The notes under the pieces are model-generated. The model searched no databases and was not told the DNA's origin. It worked only from the letters and a program-made list of their open reading frames with translations. Shown piece by piece: positions 1 to 6,010 of a stretch of 6,148 nucleotides of DNA; within the stretch, counting starts at the first letter, position 1; each line of letters opens with the position of its first letter. Where the stretch lies: NCBI GenBank assembly GCA_017561285.1, contig JAFZDG010000055.1, positions 1-6,148 on the forward strand. The letters run 5' to 3'. The position numbers and the translations under genes were made by a program. Origin of the DNA: Bacteroidaceae bacterium (GTDB lineage Bacteria > Bacteroidota > Bacteroidia > Bacteroidales > Barnesiellaceae_A).

Positions 1-1
1 A

Positions 2-1276
2 AAATCGACCAATGGTGATACACACCTCGGTGGTGACGACTTCGACCACGTAATCATCGACTGGCTTGCCGATGAGTTCAAGAACGAAGAGGGTGTTGAC
101 CTCCGCCACGATCCTATGGCTTTGCAACGCCTTAAAGAGGCTGCCGAGAAGGCTAAAATAGAGTTGTCAAGCACAACTTCTACCGAGATAAACCTCCCCT
201 ACATTATGCCCGTAAACGGTGTACCCAAACACTTGGTTAAGACGCTTACTCGTGCCAAATTTGAGCAACTCGCCGACCGCTTGATTCAAGCTACCATCGA
301 GCCTTGCCGCAAGGCTTTGTCGGATGCCGGTATGTCAACATCGGACATCGATGAGGTTATCCTCGTAGGTGGTTCTACTCGTATTCCCGCCATCCAAGCC
401 ATTGTAGAGAAATTCTTCGGTAAAGTTCCCTCGAAGGGTGTCAACCCCGATGAAGTAGTAGCTTTGGGTGCAGCCATTCAAGGTGCCGTATTGTCGGGTG
501 ATGTTAAAGACGTACTCTTGCTCGACGTTACTCCCCTCTCACTCGGTATCGAGACATTGGGTGGTGTAATGACAAAACTTATCGATGCCAATACCACAAT
601 CCCCACTCGCAAGAGCGAAATTTTCTCAACAGCAGCCGATAACCAACCTTCGGTAGAGATACACGTATTGCAAGGAGAGCGTCCTATGGCCAAAGATAAC
701 AAAACAATCGGTCGTTTCCACCTCGATGGCATTCCCGCAGCTATGCGCGGCGTTCCCCAAATCGAAGTTACATTTGACATCGATGCCAACGGTATCCTCA
801 ACGTATCGGCCAAAGACAAAGGTACAGGCAAAGAGCAAAGCATCCGCATCGAAGCTTCAAGTGGCTTGAGCGATGCCGAAATACAACGTATGAAAGACGA
901 GGCAGCCGCAAACGCTGAGGCCGATGCCAAAGAAAAAGAGCGCATCGAGAAACTCAACCACGCCGATGCAATGATTTTCCAAACCGAGAAACAACTCAAA
1001 GAGATGGGCGATAAGCTCCCTGCCGACAAGCGTAGCAACATTGAGAGCGCTTTGGGCAAACTCAAAGATGCTCACAAGTCGCAAGACATTGCCGCTATTG
1101 ACGCTGCAACAGAAGAGTTGAACGGTGTACTTCAAGCTGCTGCTCAAGACCTCTACAACGCTCAAGCTCAACAAGGCGCACAACCCGGTCCTGACATGAA
1201 TGCAGGAGCACAACCCGGCAACGACAACAAAGGCGCCGGCGACTTTACCGATGTCGACTTCGAGGAAGTGAAATAA
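2..1276 (+). CDS. dnaK: Chaperone protein DnaK (Hsp70), 3' part, start outside window
   Basis: This is the C-terminal 424 residues of the Hsp70 chaperone. DnaK is a cytoplasmic ATPase that binds exposed hydrophobic peptides and works with DnaJ and GrpE. The open frame runs from base 2; the ATG at 116 is internal, because the codons before it already read the conserved NGDTHLGGDDFD motif of the nucleotide-binding domain. Later come the Hsp70 signature VILVGGSTRIP (from about base 356) and the interdomain linker DVLLLDVTPLSLGIET (from about 506). The beta-sandwich peptide-binding domain follows to about base 860, then the charged helical lid, and a Gln/Gly/Pro/Asn-rich tail ending in DFTDVDFEEVK, the usual acidic DnaK end. 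By comparison with E. coli DnaK roughly 215-220 N-terminal residues are missing, giving a full length near 640, normal for the family. No frameshift is seen. The gene converges on the SDR gene. Its promoter is outside the window. Confidence 0.97.
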   Translation, partial: KSTNGDTHLGGDDFDHVIIDWLADEFKNEEGVDLRHDPMALQRLKEAAEKAKIELSSTTSTEINLPYIMPVNGVPKHLVKTLTRAKFEQLADRLIQATIEPCRKALSDAGMSTSDIDEVILVGGSTRIPAIQAIVEKFFGKVPSKGVNPDEVVALGAAIQGAVLSGDVKDVLLLDVTPLSLGIETLGGVMTKLIDANTTIPTRKSEIFSTAADNQPSVEIHVLQGERPMAKDNKTIGRFHLDGIPAAMRGVPQIEVTFDIDANGILNVSAKDKGTGKEQSIRIEASSGLSDAEIQRMKDEAAANAEADAKEKERIEKLNHADAMIFQTEKQLKEMGDKLPADKRSNIESALGKLKDAHKSQDIAAIDAATEELNGVLQAAAQDLYNAQAQQGAQPGPDMNAGAQPGNDNKGAGDFTDVDFEEVK

Positions 1277-1300
1277 TAACTATTCCACATAGTATTTAGC

Positions 1301-1332
1301 AACGAGGTTGTGCCGGCCGGCACAACCTCGTT
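1301..1332 (+). terminator. Perfect 32-nt palindrome after dnaK, likely terminator hairpin
   Basis: The 16-base arm AACGAGGTTGTGCCGG is followed at once by its exact reverse complement. The transcript could form a stem of about 14 bp with a GGCC loop, 24 nt after the dnaK stop. The downstream T-run is poor (GGCATTTTATAAT), so this is an atypical intrinsic terminator; it could also act as an RNA-stabilising 3' end. The structure is certain from sequence; the termination role is inferred from position. Confidence 0.7.
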
Positions 1333-1358
1333 GGCATTTTATAATACATCTTCCCGAC

Positions 1359-1404
1359 AATAAATCGGAGCCATAATCGATATTCGTTATGACTCCGATT
1401 TATT
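1359..1404 (-). terminator. Long hairpin between convergent dnaK and SDR stops
   Basis: AATAAATCGGAG (1359-1370) is the exact reverse complement of CTCCGATTTATT (1393-1404). After one C/A mismatch the stem continues with CATAA/TTATG and a T-G wobble, leaving a loop of about 8 nt. It begins 14 nt past the SDR stop codon on the minus strand. The A/T-rich flanks give U-rich 3' arms in both directions, so it may terminate the SDR transcript and back up dnaK termination. The strand given is for the SDR gene; bidirectional use is an inference. Confidence 0.6.
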
Positions 1405-1418
1405 AATTATAACTCTTA

Positions 1419-2189
1419 TTATACCGCTGTGTAGCCACCATCGATGGCTATGTTTTGTCCGTTTACATAGGTGCTGGCAGGCGATGCAAGGAAGAGTGCG
1501 CAAGTATCGAGTTCGCCTTCCTTACCATATCGTCCCAGAGGAATGCTACGCTTGGCAATGTCTTGGAAATAGTCGCTATCGAGTGTAGCGGTAGTAAGGT
1601 CGGTGTAGAAAAATCCCGGACAGATGCTGTTTACCGTAACGCCATATTTACCCCACTCAGCAGCCAACGCACGTGTGAGATTAACAACGCCACCTTTAGC
1701 TGCATGATAAGGAGAGCTACCCACTATCATATTTCCTACCAATCCGTATATCGAGGCGATGTTGATAATGCGACCATAACCGGCCTCAATCATTTTCTTA
1801 CCAAACTCACGCGCACAAACAAAAGTACCAAAAAGGTCAATATTAAACTCGTGCTTAAATTGCTCATCGGTGATTTCTGTAGCGGGGGCAACAGCACCCG
1901 TACCGGCATTATTGACCAAGATGTCAATGCGTCCGAATCGCTCCATAATACTATCTACGGCCTTTACCACTTGCTCGGTAACAGTAATATCACACTGAAC
2001 GGGAAAGACCTCTACACCAAACTCTTCGGCAATAGCTTTAGCATTCTCGTCCAAGAGATTCTTGCGACGAGCCAGCAATACTAAGTTTGCACCTTGACGA
2101 GCAAAAGCTTTCGCCATTTGAAGACCAAGACCGGCCGATGCACCGGTTACGACAGCTACCTGTCCTGTAAGATCGAAATAATTTTTCAT
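1419..2189 (-). CDS. SDR family NAD(P)-dependent oxidoreductase
   Basis: A 256-residue classical short-chain dehydrogenase/reductase, a cytoplasmic enzyme that oxidises alcohols or reduces ketones with NAD(P). The Rossmann fold begins with the dinucleotide motif TGASAGLG (residues 15-22). It continues with NNAG (93-96), the structural Asn in FNIDLFG (N116), the catalytic Ser in INIASIYG (S146), the YxxxK pair Y161/K165, and the PG turn at 191-192. All catalytic residues are present, and the length is typical. Arg41-Arg42 after the second strand hints at NADPH preference (inference). Overall resemblance is to the gluconate 5-dehydrogenase / 3-oxoacyl-ACP reductase-like branch, but the substrate cannot be read from sequence, so no symbol is given. 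It is monocistronic, converges on dnaK, and has its own promoter about 40 bases upstream of the ATG. The upstream region is AT-rich without a Shine-Dalgarno, as is usual for Bacteroidetes. Confidence 0.93.
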   Translation of the reverse strand: MKNYFDLTGQVAVVTGASAGLGLQMAKAFARQGANLVLLARRKNLLDENAKAIAEEFGVEVFPVQCDITVTEQVVKAVDSIMERFGRIDILVNNAGTGAVAPATEITDEQFKHEFNIDLFGTFVCAREFGKKMIEAGYGRIINIASIYGLVGNMIVGSSPYHAAKGGVVNLTRALAAEWGKYGVTVNSICPGFFYTDLTTATLDSDYFQDIAKRSIPLGRYGKEGELDTCALFLASPASTYVNGQNIAIDGGYTAV

Positions 2190-2231
2190 GATATATTTTT
2201 ATTTATTTTGTTTACATTTTTAGAATCGTTA

Positions 2232-2262
2232 CAAATATATACGTTTTACAAACACCGGCAAA
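2232..2262 (-). promoter_or_regulatory. Bacteroidetes-type promoter of the SDR gene
   Basis: On the minus strand TTTG (2262-2259) is followed after 19 nt by TATATTTG (2239-2232). This matches the Bacteroides consensus TTTG-N19-TAnnTTTG exactly. Transcription would start near 2225, giving a 5' leader of about 35 nt. The match is seen directly; activity is inferred. Confidence 0.72.
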
Positions 2263-2358
2263 GAATTAAGTTAATTTTTTGCATTTATTAATATAAAAAT
2301 AAGTTATAAACACACAACTATAACAAGTGTTGAGCTTTCAATGTTGCTACGATAGTAT

Positions 2359-2391
2359 AAAAAAAGCAGCAGAGTGTAAGAACTCCACTGC
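2359..2391 (-). terminator. Intrinsic terminator of the nuclease gene
   Basis: Read on the minus strand, GCAG-TG-GAGT, loop TCTTAC, ACTC-TG-CTGC forms two 4-bp helices around a TG/TG internal loop. It is followed directly by seven T residues (the A-run at 2359-2365 on the plus strand). It lies 28 bases past the stop of the nuclease gene, a normal rho-independent arrangement. Confidence 0.78.
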
Positions 2392-2418
2392 CATACATAT
2401 ATATTATAGACAATAGTA

Positions 2419-3201
2419 TTATATCTTAGATAAGATGATAGCAACCTCCCTATCCATACGCGGTACCGGTACAATACGATACGATGCGTAGTCGGGATGA
2501 AGCACAACAAGATTCATTCGGCTGATACGTATGCCATAATTACGTTCCAGCATATAGCGGTAGAGATTTTGTTGCAGACAATAGTGACTATATGACGTGT
2601 CGGTAAGATGCTCAAGCCCATTCATACCTTTTGCCCACCTATTCACCTCTTCGGGATTTACTTTGTTACTGCGTTTCCAATCGTACATTTCGTAACTACC
2701 ATCCGAACAGGCACACACAAGGTCTATAGTACCTGCCATTCGTGCATCGGTATCATACACTCGCCACTCGGTGCGGAACGGGGTATAACCTACTACACTA
2801 TCGAAGGCTTTGAAAAAGGTCCATTCGCGAGTAATATCAACCTTTTCACATATCTGTTTGTAGCACCCCTTGTAACACACTTCACACAATACATCTATAT
2901 CACGCTTGCCATTGAGGTAATCCTCTATCTGTTTGTGCAAATACGTTCCCACCTGACTGGCTACGCAACCGCGAGCACTCCATTCATCACGCAACCGGGC
3001 AGCTGCCGATGCATCGCCTCCACACTTACGCAAGCTCCAGTACTCGGCATCAAACTCCTTAAAAAAGAGGGCTACGATAGAACTCACCGATCGCATTTCG
3101 CCATATCCATCTACACTATATCTGTGTGCAGCTTCATCAAACTTTATAAATTCATCGCGTTCAAACACGATCGAAGAGCCGTCAAGATTTATATTTTGCA
3201 T
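2419..3201 (-). CDS. PD-(D/E)XK nuclease family protein (RecB/phage-exonuclease-like)
   Basis: A 260-residue protein with the motif order of stand-alone RecB-like PD-(D/E)XK nucleases. These metal-dependent enzymes cut or resect DNA. An N-terminal segment of the phage type (FDEAAHRYSVDG followed by a MRSVSSIV patch, residues 21-43) precedes VGTYLHKQIEDYL, with the conserved His at H89. The catalytic core is GTIDLV (D160) and YDWKRS (D174, K176), preceded by the acidic E145. The QxxxY motif is Q210/Y214 inside LQQNLYRYML. All core residues are intact, so an active nuclease is likely. It is unusually rich in cysteine, with C106, C109, C113 and C118 clustered between the His motif and the core, plus C60, C79, C163, C165 and C208. 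No helicase or partner gene lies beside it. The ATG at 3201 is the first good start in frame and has no Shine-Dalgarno. Target DNA and biological role are unknown; a phage or defence origin is only a possibility. Confidence 0.82.
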   Translation of the reverse strand: MQNINLDGSSIVFERDEFIKFDEAAHRYSVDGYGEMRSVSSIVALFFKEFDAEYWSLRKCGGDASAAARLRDEWSARGCVASQVGTYLHKQIEDYLNGKRDIDVLCEVCYKGCYKQICEKVDITREWTFFKAFDSVVGYTPFRTEWRVYDTDARMAGTIDLVCACSDGSYEMYDWKRSNKVNPEEVNRWAKGMNGLEHLTDTSYSHYCLQQNLYRYMLERNYGIRISRMNLVVLHPDYASYRIVPVPRMDREVAIILSKI

Positions 3202-3307
3202 TTCTATATACTATATCATTCTTGTTTATTACACATTACATCGGGATGATATTCGGCTCAATGTTACGAATTGTAAGTTTCAACCATCACACTATCCCAA
3301 AGAGATA

Positions 3308-3315
3308 CAAATGTA
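3308..3315 (-). promoter_or_regulatory. Possible -7 box for the nuclease gene
   Basis: TACATTTG on the minus strand fits the Bacteroidetes -7 consensus TAnnTTTG and lies 106 bases before the nuclease ATG. No convincing TTTG or TTG occurs at the expected 19-22 nt spacing upstream; the nearest TTG is only 10 nt away. The assignment is therefore tentative. The leader would be about 100 nt long. Confidence 0.35.
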
Positions 3316-3398
3316 CAAAATAATTCAACCAGAATATGCATAGAATGACTTTTTATTTGCAAACTTTTCAGACCACATCGTCCAACTACGCAGACAAC

Positions 3399-3436
3399 AA
3401 AAAAAACAGCAAATAAGCAATTCGCTTATCTGCTGT
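3399..3436 (-). terminator. Strong intrinsic terminator on the minus strand, far from any protein gene
   Basis: On the minus strand ACAGCAGATAAGC, loop GAATT, GCTTATTTGCTGT forms a 13-position stem with one mismatch. A run of eight or more T residues follows (the A-run from 3398 to 3405 on the plus strand). This is the best terminator in the window, and no annotated minus-strand protein gene precedes it, which argues for an RNA gene or leader upstream. Confidence 0.8.
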
Positions 3437-3586
3437 AATACAATCACATAATTTCCATAGTCTTTCACAAGACTTTGTATTACCTATACTCTTAGTCTTA
3501 ACGACTAAAATAGAAGTAACAATGTGTAATTCAATAGTAGATTATAGGCAACTTAGATTGGATTTTCTACTTAAATTTTGCTTTTG
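3399..3586 (-). ncRNA. Putative structured small RNA (about 185-190 nt) of unknown family
   Basis: A minus-strand transcription unit without a credible reading frame. A -7 box (TATATTTG, 3600-3593) starts it and a terminator hairpin with a T-run (3436-3399) ends it. Helices along the RNA: AGTAGA/TCTACT (3571-3566 with 3541-3536). Then a long bulged stem, GTTAC-TT-CTAT-TTTAGTC with GACTAAG-AGT-ATAG-GTAA (3520-3503 with 3497-3480), closed by a 5-nt loop. Then GTAATACAA/TTGTATTAC (3483-3475 with 3443-3435), stacked on AGTCTT-GTGA-AAGACT (3474-3459), which has a GNRA tetraloop. The 5' AAAAGCAAA could also pair with TTTGCTGTTTT at the 3' end. Ends are estimated. The size and possible end-to-end pairing would fit 6S RNA, but I recognise no family signature. 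It has no tmRNA, RNase P or SRP RNA hallmarks. It could instead be a leader with attenuator for the nuclease gene, whose start lies about 200 nt downstream. Confidence 0.55.
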
Positions 3587-3592
3587 CGGCGG

Positions 3593-3600
3593 CAAATATA
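3593..3600 (-). promoter_or_regulatory. -7 box for the putative small RNA
   Basis: The minus strand reads TATATTTG, an exact TAnnTTTG match, followed by CCGCCGC, a local GC-rich patch in an AT-rich region. A clear TTTG at -33 is missing; TTTA about 21 nt upstream is the nearest candidate. Predicted start is near 3586. Confidence 0.5.
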
Positions 3601-3778
3601 CAACATTTTATTCGTACAAGATAAAGATTTTTCAAAATTTTTTATCAAATATTGCCAATAATATCAAAAACAAGCCATACAAGGCATTACAACAAGGTTA
3701 TAAATTATTATATACCTACTGTAAATACCATACAAATTGCAAACATCCTCTACACAACAGATATAGAAACCAGAAAAA
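3601..3778. other. AT-rich spacer without recognised features
   Basis: About 180 bases between the putative small-RNA promoter and the uup promoter. It is strongly AT-rich with A- and T-runs. A plus-strand open frame of 92 codons crosses it, but its composition (Lys, Asn, Tyr, Cys) is that of untranslated AT-rich DNA. I see no repeat, hairpin or RNA signature here. Confidence 0.5.
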
Positions 3779-3810
3779 TTTGGCTTTTTTGGTAATGTAA
3801 TGTAAATTTG
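3779..3810 (+). promoter_or_regulatory. Bacteroidetes-type promoter of uup
   Basis: TTTG (3779-3782), 20 nt, then TAAATTTG (3803-3810), a full match to TTTG-N-TAnnTTTG. The box ends 19 nt before the uup ATG, so the leader is only about 13 nt long and has no Shine-Dalgarno. Confidence 0.7.
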
Positions 3811-3829
3811 CAACATAAAAGTATTCGAT

Positions 3830-5716
3830 ATGATAAGCTACCTACAAATAGAGAAAGTAACAAAATCGTTTGGCGACAGATTGCTTTTTGGAGATATTTC
3901 ATTGGGCATAGGCGAAGGCGACCGTATAGGTATTGTGGCACAAAACGGAGCCGGCAAAACAACACTGCTCAATATCATTGCCGGCAAGGAAGACTATGAT
4001 AGTGGCAGCGTAACATTGCGCAATGGCATTCGCATTGGCTACTTGGAGCAGGCTCCGGCCTACCCCGACAATCTTACTGTATTGCAGGCATGCTTTTTCT
4101 CTCCCAACGAAACGGTACAAGTCATTGCCGAGTATGAACAAGCTCTACTCGCCGGCGACAACTCGCGACTGGAAGCTGCGCTTGAGCAGATGGACAGACT
4201 GAAAGCATGGGACTACGAGCAACGTGCCAAGCAAATCTTATCGAAACTCAATATCACCCGATTTGACCAACCCATCAGCGAGCTGTCGGGTGGACAGATT
4301 AAGCGCCTTGCCCTTGCCAATGTGCTTATTACCGAACCCAACCTACTGATACTCGATGAGCCAACCAACCACCTCGACATAGAAATGACCGAGTGGCTCG
4401 AAGAGTACCTTAATCGAGGCAATACCACCTTGTTGATGGTTACACACGACCGCTATTTTCTCGATCGAGTATGCAACGAAATTATCGAAATCGACAATCA
4501 AACCACATACAGCTACAAAGGCAACTTCAGCTACTACCTTGAGAAACGCCAAGAACGCCTTGACGTACAAAATGCCGAGACTGCACGCGCACGCAATTTG
4601 CTACGCACCGAGCTCGACTGGATGCGCCGACAACCGCAGGCGCGCGGCACCAAAGCCAAAGCGAGAGTTGATGCCTTCTATGACCTTGAAGCCAAAGCAC
4701 GCCGCCGCATTGAAGATGGCCCCGTAAAACTCGATGTAAAATCGACCTATATAGGTTCTAAAATTTTCGAGGCACAATATGTAAGCAAGTCTTTCGACAA
4801 CCTCAAGATACTCGACAATTTCTACTACAATTTTGCCCGCTACGAAAAGATGGGTATCATAGGACAAAACGGCACCGGCAAATCGACCTTTATCAAAATG
4901 CTCATTGGCGAAGTAACACCCGACAGTGGTCGCTTTGACATAGGCGAGACCGTACGATTTGGTTATTACAGCCAAGAGGGGCTACAGTTTAAAGAGGGTA
5001 TGAAGGTAATAGATGCCGTACGCGAAATAGCCGAAGAGATATCGCTGGGTGATGGTCGCCGCCTCTCGGCAAGCCAGTTCTTGCAACACTTTCTCTTCAC
5101 CCCCGAGAAACAACACAATTATATATATAAGCTCAGCGGTGGAGAGAAACGCCGACTGCATCTCTGCACCGTACTTATGCGCAACCCCAACTTTTTGGTA
5201 CTCGATGAGCCCACCAACGACCTCGACATCACTACACTGAGTGTATTGGAGGAGTACCTGCGCAACTTCAAGGGATGCGTTATCGTAGTATCGCACGACC
5301 GCTATTTTATGGATAAAGTGGTCGATCACCTACTTGTATTCCGAGGCAATGCCGAAATAAAAGATTTCCCCGGCAACTATACCGACTATCGTCTATGGCG
5401 CGATGCTCGCCAACAGGCCGAGCGCAAAGAGGCCGAAGAACAACGCCGCAAACAAGCCGCAGCGACTCCGGCTCCTAAAAAAGAACAACCCACCGAGCGC
5501 AAACGACTCACCTTCAAGGAACGAAAAGAACTCGAAGAGCTCGATGCCCTCATACCCCAACTCGAAGCCGAGAAAGCTCGCCTTGAAGAAGAGATGTGCA
5601 GCGGTACGCTTGCGACCGACCAACTCATAGCCCACTCACGCCGCATCGAAGAACTCATAACCGAACTCGATGAAAAAGGTATGCGTTGGCTCGAACTGAG
5701 CGAGATTGAGGGGTAA
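3830..5716 (+). CDS. uup: ABC-F family ATPase, Uup type
   Basis: A complete 628-residue soluble ABC-F protein with two ATPase cassettes and no membrane segments. First cassette: Walker A AQNGAGKTT (37-45), signature LSGGQ (152-156), Walker B LLILDEPTNHLD (172-183), H-loop H206. Inter-domain linker with the basic stretch QARGTKAKAR around 238-305. Second cassette: GQNGTGKST (345-353), LSGGE (435-439), FLVLDEPTNDLD (455-466), H489. A charged Gln/Glu/Lys/Ala spacer (about 525-558) leads to a helical C-terminal domain (about 560-628). That domain marks the Uup subfamily; E. coli Uup is of nearly equal length. ABC-F proteins act on ribosomes; Uup is also linked to DNA and precise excision of transposons (established for E. 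coli). The first glycine of Walker A in cassette one is Ala37, a known tolerable change. The ATG at 3830 begins the MISYLQIEKVTKSFG motif at the usual distance. An antibiotic-resistance ABC-F is less likely because of the C-terminal domain. Confidence 0.92.
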   Translation: MISYLQIEKVTKSFGDRLLFGDISLGIGEGDRIGIVAQNGAGKTTLLNIIAGKEDYDSGSVTLRNGIRIGYLEQAPAYPDNLTVLQACFFSPNETVQVIAEYEQALLAGDNSRLEAALEQMDRLKAWDYEQRAKQILSKLNITRFDQPISELSGGQIKRLALANVLITEPNLLILDEPTNHLDIEMTEWLEEYLNRGNTTLLMVTHDRYFLDRVCNEIIEIDNQTTYSYKGNFSYYLEKRQERLDVQNAETARARNLLRTELDWMRRQPQARGTKAKARVDAFYDLEAKARRRIEDGPVKLDVKSTYIGSKIFEAQYVSKSFDNLKILDNFYYNFARYEKMGIIGQNGTGKSTFIKMLIGEVTPDSGRFDIGETVRFGYYSQEGLQFKEGMKVIDAVREIAEEISLGDGRRLSASQFLQHFLFTPEKQHNYIYKLSGGEKRRLHLCTVLMRNPNFLVLDEPTNDLDITTLSVLEEYLRNFKGCVIVVSHDRYFMDKVVDHLLVFRGNAEIKDFPGNYTDYRLWRDARQQAERKEAEEQRRKQAAATPAPKKEQPTERKRLTFKERKELEELDALIPQLEAEKARLEEEMCSGTLATDQLIAHSRRIEELITELDEKGMRWLELSEIEG

Positions 5717-5730
5717 AACATAAATCGACC

Positions 5731-5772
5731 TATCTAAAGTCTTTTTTACGCACCTTTCGCTATCTTTAGATA
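5731..5772 (+). repeat. Inverted repeat downstream of uup
   Basis: TATCTAAAG (5731-5739) is the exact reverse complement of CTTTAGATA (5764-5772). They are separated by 24 nt containing a T6 run and ending in the first array box. It could form a weak 9-bp hairpin at the end of the uup transcript, where no normal terminator is visible. It competes with the TATCTT/AAGATA fold of the first array unit. Confidence 0.45.
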
Positions 5773-5808
5773 AGATAGGATGCGGCTCGGAAAAAAACTC
5801 AAGTAAAC

Positions 5809-5841
5809 TTGGTTTTTCTTCTCTCTCTTTCACTATCTTTG
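5809..5841 (+). promoter_or_regulatory. Promoter-like element in array, second box
   Basis: TTG (5809-5811), 22 nt, then TATCTTTG (5834-5841). The -7 box is a perfect consensus match but the spacing is slightly long. The TTG lies in the 3' arm of CAAG-TAAA-CTTG, so a fold there would cover the -33 element in single-stranded form. Confidence 0.4.
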
Positions 5842-5884
5842 GATAAGATAAACGGCATCTCGGCATAATCCACAAGTAAACTGG

Positions 5885-5915
5885 TTGCTTCTGCTCTCGA
5901 TTTGTATTATCTTTG
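5885..5915 (+). promoter_or_regulatory. Promoter-like element in array, third box
   Basis: TTG (5885-5887), 20 nt, then TATCTTTG (5908-5915). This has the same spacing as the uup promoter and is the best match in the array. Confidence 0.45.
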
Positions 5916-5951
5916 AGGTAAATCTCGAAGATATACTGCACTCGCTGTGAA

Positions 5952-5976
5952 AAATATTCAAGCACGCTTGATATTT
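5952..5976. repeat. Strong hairpin in third array unit
   Basis: AAATATTCAAGC (5952-5963) pairs with GCTTGATATTT (5966-5976): 11 bp with one bulged T and a 2-nt spacer. It occupies the place of the smaller CAAG/CTTG element of unit 1 and contains the candidate -33 TTG of the last promoter. Confidence 0.6.
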
Positions 5977-6000
5977 CTCGCTCGTTTGTCATTATCTTTG
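5968..6000 (+). promoter_or_regulatory. Likely promoter of the downstream permease-like gene
   Basis: TTG (5968-5970), 22 nt, TATCTTTG (5993-6000). The box ends 10 nt before the ATG at 6011, so the transcript would have a leader of only a few nucleotides. Unlike the earlier boxes it has no AAGATA partner downstream. Confidence 0.5.
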
Positions 6001-6010
6001 CACACATATT

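Larger units (their letters stand above)
5761..6000 (+). repeat. Array of three diverged promoter-bearing hairpin units
   Basis: Boxes TATCTTTA (5761), TATCTTTG (5834), TATCTTTG (5908) and TATCTTTG (5993) are spaced 73, 74 and 85 nt apart. Units 1-3 share one order. First the box, which pairs with a downstream AAGATA: loops TAGAT and TGGAT in units 1 and 2, and a 10-position stem TATCTTTGAG/CTCGAAGATA in unit 3. Then CTCGG or CTCG, an A-rich stretch, and CAAGTAAAC or TCAAGCACGCTTGA, a small hairpin in units 1 and 3. Then a pyrimidine-rich run ending at the next box. Units 1 and 2 are clearly alignable; unit 3 is more diverged but keeps the plan. The boxes fit the Bacteroidetes -7 consensus. 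Such degenerate intergenic units recall dispersed repeats of Bacteroidales genomes; this is from memory and not verified. No protein is plausibly encoded here. Confidence 0.65.

Noticed and set aside
478..1065. Minus-strand open frame of 195 codons inside dnaK
   Set aside because: Ser/Leu/Ala-rich shadow on the opposite strand of an unmistakable dnaK coding region.
2608..3249. Plus-strand open frame of 213 codons opposite the nuclease gene
   Set aside because: The nuclease frame carries complete PD-(D/E)XK motifs; the opposite frame shows none and extends into the intergenic DNA.
3399..3586. Assignment of the putative RNA as 6S, tmRNA, RNase P or SRP RNA
   Set aside because: tmRNA, RNase P and SRP hallmarks are absent; 6S is possible by size only, so no name was given.
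3522..3800. Plus-strand open frame of 92 codons upstream of uup
   Set aside because: Composition matches AT-rich noncoding DNA, it overlaps the putative RNA gene and the uup promoter, and no domain is recognisable.
5761..6000. CRISPR-like array
   Set aside because: Units are diverged along their whole length, there are only three, and there are no identical short repeats with unique spacers and no cas genes.
5636..6007. Minus-strand open frame of 123 codons across the promoter array
   Set aside because: It overlaps the 3' end of uup and the repeat units; its protein is just the repeated hairpin sequence read backwards, with no family resemblance.
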